The notes under the pieces were generated by a model, which was not told the origin of the DNA, did not search any database, and saw only the letters and a program-made list of their open reading frames with translations. The position numbers and the translations under genes were made by a program. From Actinokineospora fastidiosa (GTDB lineage: Bacteria > Actinomycetota > Actinomycetes > Mycobacteriales > Pseudonocardiaceae), in NCBI RefSeq assembly GCF_014648415.1, contig NZ_BMRB01000001.1, positions 310,001 to 374,000 of the forward strand: a stretch of DNA of 64,000 nucleotides, in the 5' to 3' direction. Each line of letters starts with the position of its first letter. Position 1 is the stretch's first letter. Shown here piece after piece: positions 37,617 through 47,112 of this stretch.

Positions 37617-39437
37617 ATGACCAACCTGGTCAACCTGGAGAAGGTTAACAAGAGCTTCGGTGTCCGTCCGCTGCTCGACGAGGTCTCCCTCGGCGTGTCC
37701 AGCGGCGACCGCATCGGGGTGGTGGGCCTCAACGGCGGCGGCAAGACCACGCTGCTGGAGGTGCTGGCCGGGCTGGAGCCGCCCGACGGCGGCCGGGTCA
37801 GCCGGGCCAGGGACCTGCGGATGGCGGTCGTCACCCAGCGCACCGACCTGCCCGCCGGGTCGACGGTGCGGGAGGCGGTGCTGAGCGCGTTCGACGCCGA
37901 GCACGAGTGGGCGGCCGACGCGCGCATCCGCTCCATCCTCGACGGCCTCGGCCTGACCGCGCTGGGCATGGACAGCCCCGTCGACACCATGTCCGGCGGC
38001 GAGCGGCGGCGGGTCGCGCTGGCCGCGGCGCTGGTGCGCGAGCTGGACCTGGTCGTGCTCGACGAGCCGACCAACCACCTCGACATCGAGGGCGTGCAGT
38101 GGCTCGCCGATCACCTGCTGGCCCGGGGCACGGCGCTGGTCGTCGTCACCCACGACCGCTGGTTCCTCGACACGGTGTGCACCAAGACGTGGGAGGTCGT
38201 CGGCGGCCGGGTCGAGCAGTACGAGGGCGGCTACGCGGACTGGGTCTACGCCCGCGCCGAGCGCGCCCGGCTGGCCGACACGCTGGAGGAGAAGCGGCGC
38301 AACCTGGCCCGCAAGGAGCTGGCCTGGCTGCGGCGCGGCGCGCCCGCGCGCACCTCCAAGCCGCGCTACCGCATCGAGGCGGCGGAGGCGCTGATCTCCG
38401 ACGTGCCCGCGCCCCGCGACTCCGTCGAGCTGCTGGCCTTCGCCAAGCGCCGCCTCGGCCGCACGGTGCTGGAGCTGGAGGACGTCTCGATCGACGCGGG
38501 CCCCAAGCCGATCCTGCGCGACGTCACGTGGCGGATCGGGCCGGGCGACCGGGTCGGGCTGGTCGGGGTCAACGGCTCGGGCAAGTCCACGGTCCTCAAG
38601 CTGCTGGCGGGCGACCGCGAGCCGTCGGCGGGCAAGCGCATCCAGGGCCAGACGGTGCGGCTGGCGCACCTGAGCCAGGAACTGCACGACCTCCCCCCGA
38701 CCCTGCGCGTCCTGGAGGCCGTCGAGGAGATCGCCCGGCGGGTCGTGCTCGGCAAGCAGGAGATGTCGGCGTCGCAGCTGGCCGAGCGCTTCGGCTTCCC
38801 CGCCGCCCGCCAGTGGACCCCCGTCTCCGACCTCAGCGGCGGCGAACGCAGGCGCCTGCAACTGGCCCGGCTCCTCATGGCCGAACCCAACGTCCTCCTC
38901 CTCGACGAACCCACCAACGACCTGGACATCGACACCCTCCAACAACTGGAGGACCTCCTCGACTCCTGGCCAGGCACCCTCGTCGTCGTCTCCCACGACC
39001 GCTACCTGGTAGAACGAGTCTGCGACTCCGTCCACGCCGTCCTAGGCGACGGAAAGGTCACCCACCTGGTCGGCGGCATCGACGAATACCTGTCCCGCCG
39101 AGCCACCCCACCTGGACAGACCCCTCCCACCCAGGGGGCTGACCCCCTTGGTCTTCAGCCTACCGGGGAGGACCGACAAAATCGGAAGCGACACTCCGGT
39201 AACGACGGAATGCGTGCCGGATCGGCTGAACATCGCGCGGCCCAGAAGGAACTGGCCCGCCTCGAACGCCGCCTGGAGACGCTGACCGAACGCGAGACCC
39301 GCCTGAACCACGACGTCGCCGAAGCGGGCACGGACCTCGAGCGCCTGGCGAAGCTCGACGCCGAACTCCGCCAGGTGGTCGAGGAGAAGGCCGACGTCGA
39401 GACCCGCTGGCTGGAACTGGCCGACGCGCTGGAGTAG
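37617..39437 (+). CDS. ABC-F family ATPase (ribosome-associated)
   Basis: This 606-residue protein has two ABC domains and no membrane part, as in ABC-F translation factors (EttA/Uup type). First domain: GLNGGGKTTLLEVLAG, MSGGERRRVALAAAL, VVLDEPTNHLDIEGVQW, VVTHDRWFLD. Linker (P-site tIM region): [20 protein letters not shown]. Second domain: GVNGSGKSTVLKLLAGD, LSGGERRRLQLARLL, LLLDEPTNDLDIDTLQQ, VVSHDRYLVER. A C-terminal coiled coil (RLERRLETLTERETRLNHDV) follows, as in Uup. Between the second ABC domain and the coiled coil lies an odd stretch (about residues 498-538) with low GC3, described separately. The ATG has a GAAGG ribosome-binding site. Confidence 0.93.
   Translation: MTNLVNLEKVNKSFGVRPLLDEVSLGVSSGDRIGVVGLNGGGKTTLLEVLAGLEPPDGGRVSRARDLRMAVVTQRTDLPAGSTVREAVLSAFDAEHEWAADARIRSILDGLGLTALGMDSPVDTMSGGERRRVALAAALVRELDLVVLDEPTNHLDIEGVQWLADHLLARGTALVVVTHDRWFLDTVCTKTWEVVGGRVEQYEGGYADWVYARAERARLADTLEEKRRNLARKELAWLRRGAPARTSKPRYRIEAAEALISDVPAPRDSVELLAFAKRRLGRTVLELEDVSIDAGPKPILRDVTWRIGPGDRVGLVGVNGSGKSTVLKLLAGDREPSAGKRIQGQTVRLAHLSQELHDLPPTLRVLEAVEEIARRVVLGKQEMSASQLAERFGFPAARQWTPVSDLSGGERRRLQLARLLMAEPNVLLLDEPTNDLDIDTLQQLEDLLDSWPGTLVVVSHDRYLVERVCDSVHAVLGDGKVTHLVGGIDEYLSRRATPPGQTPPTQGADPLGLQPTGEDRQNRKRHSGNDGMRAGSAEHRAAQKELARLERRLETLTERETRLNHDVAEAGTDLERLAKLDAELRQVVEEKADVETRWLELADALE
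39108..39230 (+). other. low-GC3 in-frame insert in the ABC-F gene
   Basis: About 120 nt between the second ABC domain and the coiled coil show third-position GC near 57%, against about 90% in the flanks. The coded peptide (PPGQTPPTQGADPLGLQPTG, then EDRQNRKRHSGNDG) looks like random linker. The DNA holds a stem AGGGGG/CCCCCT (39133-39138/39143-39148) and a nested fold closed by TTCAGCC/GGCTGAA (39154-39160/39224-39230) with TACCGG/CCGGTA and CCGA/TCGG stems inside. It looks like intergenic DNA captured in frame. Confidence 0.6.
39157..39179 (-). promoter_or_regulatory. PafBC/RecA-NDp-type DNA-damage promoter, antisense in the ABC-F gene
   Basis: On the minus strand TTGTCGGTC (39179-39171), eight bases, then TAGGCT (39162-39157) match the RecA-independent damage promoter tTGTCRgtg-N8-TAnnnT known from mycobacteria. 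The start point would be near 39150, just before the AGGGGG/CCCCCT hairpin. It would make an antisense RNA to the ABC-F gene. No minus-strand gene follows. Confidence 0.55.
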
Positions 39438-39553
39438 CGACGGCAGGAATGGTGCGACCACCGCCAGGACGCCCGTCGCCGAAGGGGACGGCGGGAGTGG
39501 CCGCGTCAGCCGGACGACCCCCGGCGGACGGCTGGGGGTGCGTGATCCGGCGG

Positions 39554-39897
39554 GGCAACCGGAGCACTGATTCGGCGGAACGGGTCGAGCGCCCCAATCC
39601 CACCGGGCGGCCGGGGCGTGCACTCGGCAGAGGCAACCGGAGCACTGATTCGGCGGAACGGGTCGAGCGCCCCATCCCACGGGACGGCCGGAGCGCTCAC
39701 CCGGCGGAGGCAACCGGAGCGCTGATCTGGCGAAGCGGGTGGAGCGCCCAATCCCGCGCGCTGGCCGGTGCACTCAACCGGCGGAGGCAACCGGAGCGCT
39801 GATCTGGCGAAGCGGGTGGAGCGCCCAATCCCGCGAGGCGGCCGGGGCGCCCACCCGGCGGAGGCAACTGGAGCTCTGGTTCGGGAGGGCGGGTGGT
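39554..39897. repeat. 77-bp tandem repeat array in a 776-bp intergenic gap
   Basis: Copies begin with GGCAAC at 39554, 39632, 39709, 39786 and 39863 (spacing 78, 77, 77, 77), the last one partial. Shared words include GGAGC(A/G)CTGAT, CGGGT(C/G)GAGCGCCC and ATCCC. As 77 is not a multiple of 3, any ORF through it changes frame between copies, so it is not a coding repeat. Copies 1-2 and 3-4 form two subtypes. The rest of the gap 39438-40213 shows only a CCCCAGCTGGGG palindrome (39946-39957) and no convincing gene. Confidence 0.88.
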
Positions 39898-40200
39898 GTG
39901 GTCGCGCCCGACAGGGACGACAGAACGCCTTGCGGGAGCGGGGAACCCCAGCTGGGGGCAGGCGGCCGTGGACAGGACCGGCTGGCGTTGTCATGCGCCG
40001 GTGCGGGCGGGCGAGACGGCGTACTGGTGGAGGGGCGAGGACAGCGGCCACCAGCCCGGGCAACGGTCACCAGCCGAGGTGGGTGCGGAGGCGGTGAGTG
40101 GCCCGAGTTGATCCTGCTCGCGGAGCGCGGATAGGCGCGGGCAGGCACTCCCGTTGCCCCGCACAAGCGCTGTCGATCCGGATGGGGGCGGTCGGCCGAC

Positions 40201-40206
40201 TAGGCT
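40201..40206 (+). promoter_or_regulatory. -10 box of the FAAL gene
   Basis: TAGGCT ends 7 nt before the ATG at 40214, giving a leaderless message and fixing that ATG as the start over the in-frame alternative at 40154. Confidence 0.5.
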
Positions 40207-40213
40207 CCACCGC

Positions 40214-41875
40214 ATGAGTCGGTTCGTTGACATGATGCTGGAGTCGGCCCGTACCCGGGGGTCGGCGCGGGGCATCACCACGGGGGAGCCCAAGGCGCCG
40301 GTTCGGCACACGTGGGGGCAGGTGCACGAGCGGGCCGCGCGGATGGCGGGGGCGCTGGTGTCGGGCGGGCTGGCCCGCAACGGCGCGGTCGCCGTGTTGG
40401 CCGCTGAGCCGGTGGCGATCGCGCCCGCCGTGCAGGCGGTGTGGTTGGCGGGCGGCAGCGTGACCATGCTGCACCAGCCGACCCCGAGGACCGACCTCGC
40501 CGAGTGGGCAGCGGACACCGTGCGGGTCCTCGCCATGATCGATTCCAAGCTGGTGCTGCTCGGCGCGCCGTTCGAGGCGGTGGCTCCGGTGTTGGACCAG
40601 CACGGCGTCGCCTACCGGATGCTGGCCGACCTGGAGTCCGGCGAGCCGCTGGCCGAGCCCGTCGATGTCGACGAGGACTCCCCCGCGCTGCTGCAGCTGA
40701 CCAGCGGGTCCACCGCCGAGCCGAAGGCCGTGCGGATCACCCACGGCAACCTCTACAGCAACCTGACCGCGATGGCGCAGACGTCCGAACTGGACGTCGA
40801 GAACGACATCATGGTGTCGTGGCTCCCCCTGTTCCACGACATGGGGATGGTCGGCTTCCTGACCGTCCCGATGACGGTCGGGCTGGAGCTGGTCAAGGTC
40901 ACGCCGGTCGAGTTCCTGACCGGCCCGCTGCTGTGGGCGGACCTCATCTCCCGCTACCGGGGCACGATCACCGCCGCGCCGAACTTCGCGTACGCGCTGC
41001 TCGGCCGCCGTCTCTCCAATGTGGACGACGACAACGCGTACGACCTGTCCTCCCTGCGAATCGCGTTGAACGGCGCCGAGCCGATCGACGAGGCCGCGGT
41101 GTCGGCGTTCGTCACGCAGGGCGCGCGGTTCGGCCTGGACCCGCGGTGCGTGTTCCCGGCGTACGGCATGGCCGAGACGACGCTGGCGGTGTCGTTCGCG
41201 CCGCTGGGCACCGGGCTGACGCTGGACCACATCGACGCCGAACTGCTGGAGGCGGAGAACAAGGCGGTGCCGTCGCCGGAGGGCTCGCGCGCGTTCGCGG
41301 TGCTGGGCAAGCCGTTGCCCGGCCTGGAGGCGCGGATCGTGTCCGAGTCCGGCGAGGTGCTGGGCGAGCGCGAGGTCGGCGAGATCCAGCTGCGCGGCGA
41401 GGCCGTCACGCCCGGATACCTGACCGTCGACGGCCCCGTGCCGACCCAGGACGCCGACGGCTGGCTGGCGACCGGCGACATCGGATACACAGTGGACGGT
41501 CAGATCGTGATCTGCGGGCGGCAGAAGGACGTCATCATCCTCGCGGGCCGCAACATCTACCCGACCGACATCGAGCGCGCCGCGGTCGGCGTCGAGGGGG
41601 TGCGCGCGGGCAACGCCGTCGCGGTGCGCCTGGACGCGGGCTCGCGGCGCGAGCGCTTCGCCGTCGTCGTGGAGTCCCGCTCGGCGGGCGACGATGCCGA
41701 GGAGAAGCGCATCAAGCGCGAGGTCGGGGCGCGGGTGTTCGAGTCGGTCAACGCGCGGCCGAGCGCGGTCCTGGTCCTGCCGCCCGGCACGCTCCCGAAG
41801 ACCCCGTCCGGCAAGCTCCGCCGCGCGGCGGCCGGGCAGCAGCTCGCGGGCGGGATCTCAGCAGCGGAATCGTGA
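40214..41875 (+). CDS. fatty-acyl-AMP ligase (Pks16/FadD32-like)
   Basis: This 553-residue adenylate-forming enzyme has LLQLTSGSTAEPKAVRITHG (P-loop), SWLPLFHDMGMVGFLTVPMT (typical FAAL region), RIALNGAEPIDEAAV, PAYGMAETTLAVSF, TGDIGYTVDGQIVICGRQKD and IILAGRNIYPTDIERA, with the C-terminal catalytic Lys in PKTPSGKLRRAA. The HDMGM pattern and sequence around it suit fatty-acyl-AMP ligases, which load acyl groups onto carrier proteins. Its position beside pth-rplY matches mycobacterial pks16. No polyketide synthase or carrier protein gene is adjacent, so its acceptor is encoded elsewhere. Confidence 0.9.
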   Translation: MSRFVDMMLESARTRGSARGITTGEPKAPVRHTWGQVHERAARMAGALVSGGLARNGAVAVLAAEPVAIAPAVQAVWLAGGSVTMLHQPTPRTDLAEWAADTVRVLAMIDSKLVLLGAPFEAVAPVLDQHGVAYRMLADLESGEPLAEPVDVDEDSPALLQLTSGSTAEPKAVRITHGNLYSNLTAMAQTSELDVENDIMVSWLPLFHDMGMVGFLTVPMTVGLELVKVTPVEFLTGPLLWADLISRYRGTITAAPNFAYALLGRRLSNVDDDNAYDLSSLRIALNGAEPIDEAAVSAFVTQGARFGLDPRCVFPAYGMAETTLAVSFAPLGTGLTLDHIDAELLEAENKAVPSPEGSRAFAVLGKPLPGLEARIVSESGEVLGEREVGEIQLRGEAVTPGYLTVDGPVPTQDADGWLATGDIGYTVDGQIVICGRQKDVIILAGRNIYPTDIERAAVGVEGVRAGNAVAVRLDAGSRRERFAVVVESRSAGDDAEEKRIKREVGARVFESVNARPSAVLVLPPGTLPKTPSGKLRRAAAGQQLAGGISAAES

Positions 41876-41941
41876 CCGCGACCCGTGGCTGGCCGCTTCC
41901 CGAAGCGGCCAGCCGCGGCCACCGTTCTCGGCGCTCGCGGG

Positions 41942-42499
41942 TCAGGCTTCGCGGCGGCGCAGGTCCAGCGTCCAGGCGTCCACGAGGGCGTCGACCGTGC
42001 GGGGGTCGTAGCCCTGGCCGACGAGGGGTGTGAGGGTCAGGCGCAGCTGGGCCAGCTGGGCCGCCGTGGGCGCGTTGGCCGGGTCCTTCGCGGCCGCGGT
42101 CAGCAGGCGGGACAGGCGGTCGACGTCGTCGGGGCGGTAGCCGCGGACGTTCGGGGGCGCGGGCGGCAGGGGCAGGAACGGGACCTCGACCACGTCCGGC
42201 GGGGTGACCACGCGCTGGATCACGACGGTCCTGTTCGCCGCGCCCTCGGACAGGGTGACCACGACGGCGTCGAGGAAGGCGTCGACCTGGTCCTCGTCGT
42301 AGCCGCGGCGGATCCGGGATGCCTGGTCAAAAACGGCGGCGCGGACGTCGTCCGGCGTCAGCGGGGCCCCGCCGGACAGGGCGGCCTCGACGCGGTCGAG
42401 GAACGCGTCGACCTGCTCCTCGTGGTAGCCGCGCCTGCCCAGGGGCGCGCGGTCGAAGGTGACGGCGCGCACCGTGTCGGGGGTCAGCGGCGCCTTCAC
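41942..42499 (-). CDS. DivIVA-domain repeat protein
   Basis: This 185-residue protein is built of four short DivIVA-like units: [60 protein letters not shown] and [20 protein letters not shown]. The GYxxxxVDxFLD core is the N-terminal membrane-curvature domain of DivIVA/Wag31 and of SepIVA-like proteins. The long coiled coil of true DivIVA is missing. Its start GTG overlaps the pth stop (GTGA), so it is coupled to pth. A scaffold or adaptor role at poles or septa is inferred. Confidence 0.85.
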   Translation of the reverse strand: MKAPLTPDTVRAVTFDRAPLGRRGYHEEQVDAFLDRVEAALSGGAPLTPDDVRAAVFDQASRIRRGYDEDQVDAFLDAVVVTLSEGAANRTVVIQRVVTPPDVVEVPFLPLPPAPPNVRGYRPDDVDRLSRLLTAAAKDPANAPTAAQLAQLRLTLTPLVGQGYDPRTVDALVDAWTLDLRRREA

Positions 42500-43068
42500 G
42501 CGTGGAAGGTGTTCTGGGCCGCGATGAGACCCTGGCCCACCAGCGCCTCCACGGCGTCGGCGCAGCGGTCGATCTCCAGGGCCAGGTCCTTGCGCTCGGT
42601 GGCGGAGAAGTCCTTGAGCACGAAGTCTGCCGGGTCCATCCGGCCGGGCGGGCGGCCGATGCCGAACCGCACCCTGGTGTACTCCCGCGTCCCCAGCGAC
42701 TTGGTGATCGAGCGCAGGCCGTTGTGGCCGTTCTCGCCGCCGCCCAGCTTCAGCCGCACGGTGCCGAACGGGAGGTCCAGCTCGTCGTGCACGACCGCCA
42801 GGTCGGCGACGGCCACCTTGTAGAACTTCGCCACCGACGACACCGGGCCGCCGGAGACGTTCATGAACGAGCGCGGCTTGGCCAGCACCACGCGCCTGCC
42901 CGCGAGCCTGCCCTCCAGCACGTCCGCGCCGGACTTGTGGGCCTTGAACCTGCCGCCCACGCGGGCCGCGAGCTCATCGAGCACCAGGAAGCCGATGTTG
43001 TGGCGGTTGCCTTCATACCGAGGGCCCGGGTTGCCCAGGCCGACCACGACCGCCGGTGCGGTGTCCAT
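42496..43068 (-). CDS. pth: peptidyl-tRNA hydrolase
   Basis: This protein of about 190 residues recycles peptidyl-tRNA released from stalled ribosomes. Motifs are [20 protein letters not shown] with the catalytic Asn and His, [40 protein letters not shown] with the catalytic Asp, and [14 protein letters not shown]. The ATG at 43068 lies 5 nt after AGGGG and is preferred over the GTG at 43074. It follows rplY after a strong terminator-like hairpin, as in mycobacteria where rplY-pth are linked. Confidence 0.96.
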   Translation of the reverse strand: MDTAPAVVVGLGNPGPRYEGNRHNIGFLVLDELAARVGGRFKAHKSGADVLEGRLAGRRVVLAKPRSFMNVSGGPVSSVAKFYKVAVADLAVVHDELDLPFGTVRLKLGGGENGHNGLRSITKSLGTREYTRVRFGIGRPPGRMDPADFVLKDFSATERKDLALEIDRCADAVEALVGQGLIAAQNTFHA

Positions 43069-43090
43069 GTCCACCCCTCAAGCATGACAA

Positions 43091-43118
43091 TGCCCCGGGC
43101 TCGCGGGAGCCCGGGGCA
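43091..43118 (-). terminator. hairpin between rplY and pth
   Basis: TGCCCCGGGCT and AGCCCGGGGCA form a perfect 11-bp stem with a 6-nt loop, just downstream of the rplY stop on the minus strand. There is only a short T-containing tail (TTGTC). It should limit read-through from rplY into pth. Confidence 0.75.
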
Positions 43119-43133
43119 CACGTCAGGACCGAC

Positions 43134-43754
43134 TCACTCCTCGGTGTCGGACTTGGGCTCCTCGACCACGCCCGCGCCCTCGGTGTCGAGCTCGCCCTCC
43201 ATCTGCTCGGCCGTCGGCGCGGCGTTGACCGCCACGACCAGGGCCTCGGCGTCGGTCACCAGGACCGAGCCGCGCGGGAGGGTGATGTCGCCTGCGTGGA
43301 TCTGGGTGCCCACGGCCGCGTCCTGCACGCTGACCTCGACGCCCTCGGGGATGTGCAGGGCCTCGACCTCCAGCTGCACGGTGGTCAGCTCCTGGTTGAC
43401 CAGGGTGCCGCTGGCGGCGTCGCCGACCACGTGCACCGGCACGTCGACGGTGACCTTCTCGCCGCGCTTGACCAGCAGCAGGTCGACGTGCTCGATGTAG
43501 TTCTTCAGCGGGTGGGTGGTGACCGTCTTGGTCAGCGCCAACTCCGTCTCCGCGCCGAGGTCCAGGGTCAGCACGGCGTTGTTGCCGTGCTCGCGGACGA
43601 CGCGGGCGAACTCGAGGGCCGGGAGGGACAGGTGCTTGGGCTCGGAACCGTGGCCGTAAAGCACGGCGGGGATGCGCCCCGCGCGACGAGTGCGGCGCGC
43701 GGCGCCTTTGCCAAACTCCGTGCGCTGCTCGGCGGCCAGACGTACCTCGGACAC
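43134..43754 (-). CDS. rplY: 50S ribosomal protein L25/general stress protein Ctc
   Basis: This 206-residue protein has the L25 domain ([59 protein letters not shown]) followed by the longer CTC beta domain ([40 protein letters not shown]) and an acidic tail. It binds 5S rRNA; the long form is linked to stress response. The start GTG is at 43754. It heads the rplY-pth-DivIVA-repeat run. Confidence 0.95.
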   Translation of the reverse strand: MSEVRLAAEQRTEFGKGAARRTRRAGRIPAVLYGHGSEPKHLSLPALEFARVVREHGNNAVLTLDLGAETELALTKTVTTHPLKNYIEHVDLLLVKRGEKVTVDVPVHVVGDAASGTLVNQELTTVQLEVEALHIPEGVEVSVQDAAVGTQIHAGDITLPRGSVLVTDAEALVVAVNAAPTAEQMEGELDTEGAGVVEEPKSDTEE

Positions 43755-44212
43755 GGTGCTGCTCTCCTTGCTTGCTCAAACGCGGCAGGGGTGCTGCTCG
43801 GGGCTGGGAGCGCCTGCGGCGGAGGGGACGCGGAGAGCGTGAACGCGTGCGACTGTCATGCAGCCGCCACGTCGATCACGCCGGCGCTTGACCCGCCTCG
43901 CCGAGGCAACCCGGATAGCTTACGCGCCTGCGGGACAGCGGGCCCGTGGGGGTGCGCTTCGAGTTATCCACAGGCTCGCGAGGTAGCCCTATTGACAAGG
44001 GTGCGACGCCGGTAACCTGGAAGAACAGGGCGGTTAGGCCCCCGGTTGGGGCGGGGTGTCGGGTCGGATGGGGTGGCTGGGCTCGGGGATTCCCGATGAC
44101 GCCGGACATCGGCGGTTGCGCGGGATGGTGTCGGCCTGCATCCACAGCGCCGTCCTGCCCGGTTCTGTGCGTGATGGCGTATTGGTGACGCGCTTCGCGA
44201 GTTGATTTGGGG
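43755..44212. other. gene-free stretch upstream of rplY
   Basis: No convincing coding region is seen on either strand. It must hold the rplY promoter on the minus strand. On the plus strand TTGACA (43992-43997) and TAACCT (44013-44018), spaced 15 nt, form a weak promoter pointing to the long hairpin at 44213-44356, with no gene downstream until 48950. Confidence 0.5.
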
Positions 44213-44356
44213 GTCCGATGGGGTGGACCCGCATTCGCGGGGCCCCTAAGCGAAGCGTCGCGGGCGCGGAGAAGCGGCGGATCGGCGAAGCCGTCCGCGC
44301 CCGGGCGAGGGTAGCGACGCTTCGCTCCCCACGAATGCGGGTCCACCCCATCGGAC
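44213..44356. repeat. 144-bp stacked inverted repeat (three nested stems)
   Basis: The outer arms (44213-44237 and 44332-44356) are perfect 25-bp inverted repeats. A second perfect stem of 13 bp follows (44249-44261/44314-44326, AGCGAAGCGTCGC), then a 9-bp stem (44262-44270/44294-44302, the GGGCGCGGA word with one register shift). Each outer arm also contains GGGTCC/GGACC-type local dyads. It lies between rpfB and rplY and may be a MITE-like element or a structured RNA. Confidence 0.85.
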
Positions 44357-44458
44357 AGAGCTCGTGGGGCGTGTTGCGTTCGTGGGTGGTTGCGCTGCTT
44401 TCACGGTTCGTATCGGGTGGTGCTTTGGCGTTGGCTTGCTAAGCGGCCCCGGAAAGGG

Positions 44459-44504
44459 CGAAGCCCCGGTGGCCCGCGTGGCGGGGCGGGGCACCGGGGC
44501 TTCG
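44459..44504 (-). terminator. rpfB terminator hairpin
   Basis: CGAAGCCCCGGTG (44459-44471) and CACCGGGGCTTCG (44492-44504) form a perfect 13-bp stem 13 bp after the rpfB stop. There is no T-tract, as usual for high-GC Actinobacteria. Confidence 0.8.
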
Positions 44505-44517
44505 GTCGGGCTGGGTG

Positions 44518-46140
<1,623 letters not shown>

Positions 46141-46236
46141 TCACGGGACAGTAACGAGGGCAAGGGGGTTGCGCAAACACATCCGGCAATCTCGTGAGTC
46201 CCATCACACCAGCGCGTGATCAACACGTTCCCCCGT

Positions 46237-47112
46237 TCAGCGCAATCCCTGACGTTCGGAATCGTGGGATGTCACGCTGGGCAACGAAAACAGCCGCTCC
46301 GCCGTTGTCGAGACCACCTGCGCGAACTCGGCCACGTCGACGCCGCGGAGATCGGCGATCGCCCGTGCGGTGTAGGCGGCGCAGTAGGGCTCGTTCGGCC
46401 TGCCGCGGAACGGATGCGGTGTGAGATAGGGCGCATCCGTCTCGACCAGGATCCGGTCGGCCGGGACGAACGCGGCGGCCTCGCGCAGCGGGCGGGCGTT
46501 GGTGAACGTCACCGGGCCTGCGAAGCTGAGCACGTAGCCGCGATCGACGCAGGCGCGGGCGAAATCGAGATCACCCGAGAAACAGTGGAACACCACGTCT
46601 TCGGGTGATCCTTCGGCGTCGAGCACGGCGAGGATGTCGGCGTGGGCGTCGCGGTCGTGGATCATCAGCGGCTTGCCGACGCGTTTGGCCAGGTCGATGT
46701 GCCAGGCGAAGGCGTCCTTCTGCGCGTCGGGCGGCGAGTAGTCCCAGTAGTAGTCCAGGCCCGTCTCCCCCACCGCGACCACGCGCGGCTGCCGGACGAG
46801 CGCCTCGATCGCGGCTTTGTCCTCATCGGAGAAATCAGCGGTCCGGGTGGGGTGCACGGCGCAGGCGGCGAAGACGCGGTCGTCCCAGGTCGCCGCCTCG
46901 GCCGCCCAGCGGGCGGCGGCGAGGTCGTCGGCCACGGTGATCACCCGGCCGACCCCGGCCGCCGCCGCGCGATCCACCATTTCGGACACCGCGGCGGCGT
47001 CGGCCTCGACCCCCCGGCCCGCCGCGCACGCGTCGAGATGCGTGTGCGCGTCGACCACCGGGGCCGGGAGCGGCTCCGGGATCGGCGGACGCTCGCCGCG
47101 GCGGGGCGTCAC
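46237..47112 (-). CDS. tatD: TatD-family metal-dependent hydrolase
   Basis: This 291-residue TIM-barrel nuclease/hydrolase has [14 protein letters not shown] (metal His), [26 protein letters not shown] (metal Glu), [28 protein letters not shown] and [17 protein letters not shown] (metal Asp). The family includes DNases and D-aminoacyl-tRNA-like hydrolases in quality control. The GTG at 47112 overlaps the metG stop (GTGA). The order metG-tatD-rpfB is the actinobacterial standard. Confidence 0.94.
   Translation of the reverse strand: MTPRRGERPPIPEPLPAPVVDAHTHLDACAAGRGVEADAAAVSEMVDRAAAAGVGRVITVADDLAAARWAAEAATWDDRVFAACAVHPTRTADFSDEDKAAIEALVRQPRVVAVGETGLDYYWDYSPPDAQKDAFAWHIDLAKRVGKPLMIHDRDAHADILAVLDAEGSPEDVVFHCFSGDLDFARACVDRGYVLSFAGPVTFTNARPLREAAAFVPADRILVETDAPYLTPHPFRGRPNEPYCAAYTARAIADLRGVDVAEFAQVVSTTAERLFSLPSVTSHDSERQGLR

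Noticed and set aside
39554-39897. A CRISPR array
   Set aside because: Units are contiguous 77-bp tandem copies without unique spacers, and no cas genes are present.
39438-40213. Several ORFs on both strands through the 77-bp repeats
   Set aside because: The period is not a multiple of three, so frames change from copy to copy, and the peptides show no conserved pattern or start signals.
43992-44018. A strong plus-strand promoter for a protein gene
   Set aside because: The spacer is only 15 nt and no plus-strand coding region follows; it is noted only as a weak signal.
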